Shown one piece after another: positions 5,663 through 7,138 of a DNA stretch of 7,138 nucleotides (its first letter is position 1; every line of letters starts with the position of its first letter). The translations under genes and the position numbers were made by a program. Below the pieces are notes generated by a model, which was given only the letters and a program-made list of their open reading frames with translations, searched no databases and was not told where the DNA came from. The stretch is from an uncultured Pseudomonas sp. (GTDB taxonomy: Bacteria > Pseudomonadota > Gammaproteobacteria > Pseudomonadales > Pseudomonadaceae), in assembly GCF_946885885.1 (NCBI RefSeq), contig NZ_CAMPHN010000206.1, positions 1 through 7,138 on the forward strand, read 5' to 3'.

Positions 5663-6634
5663 ATGGCCGTACAGGACCTGCTGTCCCAGGATGAAATCGA
5701 TGCGCTCCTGCATGGCGTCGACGACGGCTTGGTCGAGACCGAAGATGCGGCCGAGCCGGGTAGCGTCAAGCAATACGACCTGACCAGTCAGGATCGTATC
5801 GTTCGCGGGCGCATGCCGACCCTGGAAATGATCAACGAACGTTTCGCCCGCTATACCCGCATCAGCATGTTCAATTTGTTGCGCCGCTCCGCCGACGTCG
5901 CCGTGGGTGGCGTGCAGGTGATGAAGTTCGGCGAGTACGTGCATTCGCTGTACGTGCCGACCAGCCTCAACCTGGTGAAGATGAAACCGTTGCGCGGTAC
6001 CGGCCTGTTCATTCTGGATGCCAAACTGGTGTTCAAACTGGTCGACAACTTCTTCGGCGGCGATGGCCGCCATGCCAAGATCGAGGGTCGCGAGTTCACC
6101 CCGACCGAGCTGCGTGTTGTGCGCATGGTGCTGGATCAAGCGTTCGTCGACCTCAAGGAGGCTTGGCACGCGGTTATGGACATCAACTTCGAGTACGTCA
6201 ACTCGGAGGTCAACCCGGCCCTGGCCAATATCGTCAGCCCCAGCGAAGTCATAGTGGTGTCGACCTTCCATATCGAGTTGGACGGCGGTGGCGGCGACCT
6301 GCATATCACCATGCCCTATTCGATGATCGAGCCGATTCGCGAAATGCTCGATGCCGGCTTTCAATCCGACGTCGACGATCAGGACGAGCGCTGGGTCAAA
6401 TCGCTGCGCGAGGACATTCTCGATGTCAGCGTGCCCCTGGGCGCCACAGTGGCGAAACGCCAATTGCGCCTGCGCGACATCCTGCACATGCAGCCCGGCG
6501 ACGTCATCCCGGTGGAGATGCCCGACCAGGTCGTCATGCGCGCCAACGGCGTGCCGGCCTTCAAGGTCAAGCTGGGCGCCCACAAGGGCAACCTGGCCTT
6601 CCAGATCATCGAACCAATCGACCGCCAACGCTGA
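5663..6634 (+). CDS. fliM: Flagellar motor switch protein FliM
   Basis: This encodes 323 residues, the normal FliM length. The N-terminal LSQDEIDALLHG (residues 7-18) is the EIDAL motif that binds phospho-CheY and, in polar flagellates, the number regulator FlhG/FleN. The middle domain has the FliG-contacting GGDG at 132-135 (NFFGGDGR) and the conserved PTELRVVRMVLDQAF. The C-terminal SpoA domain (about 240-323, SVPLGATVAKRQLRLRDILHMQPGDVIPVEMP) pairs with FliN. FliM forms the middle of the cytoplasmic C-ring that sets rotation direction. AGGAGC precedes the ATG with good spacing. The gene lies 13 bp after fliL and 42 bp before fliN in the same unit. Confidence 0.98.
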   Translation: MAVQDLLSQDEIDALLHGVDDGLVETEDAAEPGSVKQYDLTSQDRIVRGRMPTLEMINERFARYTRISMFNLLRRSADVAVGGVQVMKFGEYVHSLYVPTSLNLVKMKPLRGTGLFILDAKLVFKLVDNFFGGDGRHAKIEGREFTPTELRVVRMVLDQAFVDLKEAWHAVMDINFEYVNSEVNPALANIVSPSEVIVVSTFHIELDGGGGDLHITMPYSMIEPIREMLDAGFQSDVDDQDERWVKSLREDILDVSVPLGATVAKRQLRLRDILHMQPGDVIPVEMPDQVVMRANGVPAFKVKLGAHKGNLAFQIIEPIDRQR

Positions 6635-6676
6635 GCGATTGCGCGGCACCCCCTTTGAGCCAGCCGAGGAAAGACG

Positions 6677-7138
6677 ATGGCAGACGACGAAGAAACCACC
6701 TCCCCCGAGGAACAAGCACTGGCCGACGAGTGGGCCGCCGCACTGTCTGAGGCCGGCGACACCGCGGGTCAGGACGATATCGACGCCATGTTGGCGGCTG
6801 GCGGGGCAACCCAGCCGGCCGCGCCGCGCGCACCCATGGAGGAGTTCGGCAGCGTCGCCAAACCCAACCTGCCGGTGAGCCTGGAAGGGCCGAACCTGGA
6901 TGTGATTCTGGATATCCCGGTGTCGATCTCCATGGAAGTGGGCAACACCAATATCACCATCCGCAACCTGTTGCAGCTGAATCAGGGCTCGGTGATCGAG
7001 CTCGACCGCCTGGCCGGCGAGCCGCTCGACGTGCTGGTCAACGGCACCTTGATCGCCCATGGCGAAGTGGTGGTGGTCAACGAGAAGTTCGGCATTCGTT
7101 TGACGGATGTGATCAGCCCCAGCGAACGCATTCAGAAG
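6677..7138 (+). CDS. fliN: Flagellar motor switch protein FliN (3' end cut by window)
   Basis: The frame runs from ATG 6677 to the window edge without a stop, giving 154 residues. Pseudomonas FliN is about 155-157 long, so only the last few residues should be missing. The conserved C-terminal SpoA domain (about 70-154) is unmistakable: NLDVILDIPVSISMEVG, then IRNLLQLNQGSVIELDRLAGEPLDVLVNG, then EVVVVNEKFGIRLTDVISPSERIQK. FliN builds the base of the C-ring with FliM and docks FliH-FliI export complexes. Before it is an acidic, flexible arm of about 70 residues. This contains GQDDIDAMLAAG (31-42), which resembles the EIDAL motif of FliM. GAGGA lies 6 nt before the ATG. It follows fliM by 42 bp and would be transcribed from the fliL promoter. 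Confidence 0.96.
   Translation, partial: MADDEETTSPEEQALADEWAAALSEAGDTAGQDDIDAMLAAGGATQPAAPRAPMEEFGSVAKPNLPVSLEGPNLDVILDIPVSISMEVGNTNITIRNLLQLNQGSVIELDRLAGEPLDVLVNGTLIAHGEVVVVNEKFGIRLTDVISPSERIQK

Noticed and set aside
5630..7060. Long open frame on the - strand (476 codons) opposite fliM and fliN
   Set aside because: It is antisense to two unmistakable switch genes, and the His/Gln/Val-rich translation resembles no family. It reflects GC-rich codon bias on the complementary strand.

Overview
The window is an ordered block of flagellar genes, all on the + strand, from a GC-rich gammaproteobacterium. Gene order and protein sequences fit Pseudomonas or a close relative. The order is fliI (3' part), fliJ, then a three-gene phosphorelay/partner-switch module (hsbA, hsbR, hptB), then fliK, fliL, fliM and fliN (the 3' end runs off the window). 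The species cannot be named from the sequence alone.

Positions 1-984 hold the end of the export ATPase gene fliI and the chaperone/coiled-coil gene fliJ, 3 bp apart, as the tail of an operon that starts upstream. After a 135-bp gap, 1120-3513 encodes a STAS anti-anti-sigma protein (HsbA type), a receiver-PP2C phosphatase-HATPase protein (HsbR type) and a single-domain histidine phosphotransfer protein (HptB type, TTG start). In Pseudomonas aeruginosa these three proteins form a relay linking hybrid sensor kinases to the motile/sessile decision. There the genes lie away from fliJ and fliK; here they sit between them.

A 119-bp gap before fliK holds a near-consensus sigma-54 (RpoN) promoter. 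fliK (hook-length control) ends at 4892 and is followed by a perfect 16-bp-stem hairpin that looks like a terminator. A second near-consensus sigma-54 promoter then precedes fliL-fliM-fliN. So the right half appears to be two RpoN-driven units: fliK alone, and fliLMN continuing beyond the window.

Together the genes cover the export apparatus (FliI, FliJ), the hook ruler (FliK), the stator/basal-body accessory FliL and the C-ring switch (FliM, FliN), with a regulatory relay embedded. I see no mobile element, CRISPR array, tRNA or rRNA. I also do not see a wholly new system. The points most worth a second look are the placement of the relay, the kinase/phosphatase fusion, and a second EIDAL-like motif in the N-terminal arm of FliN that resembles the CheY-binding motif of FliM.
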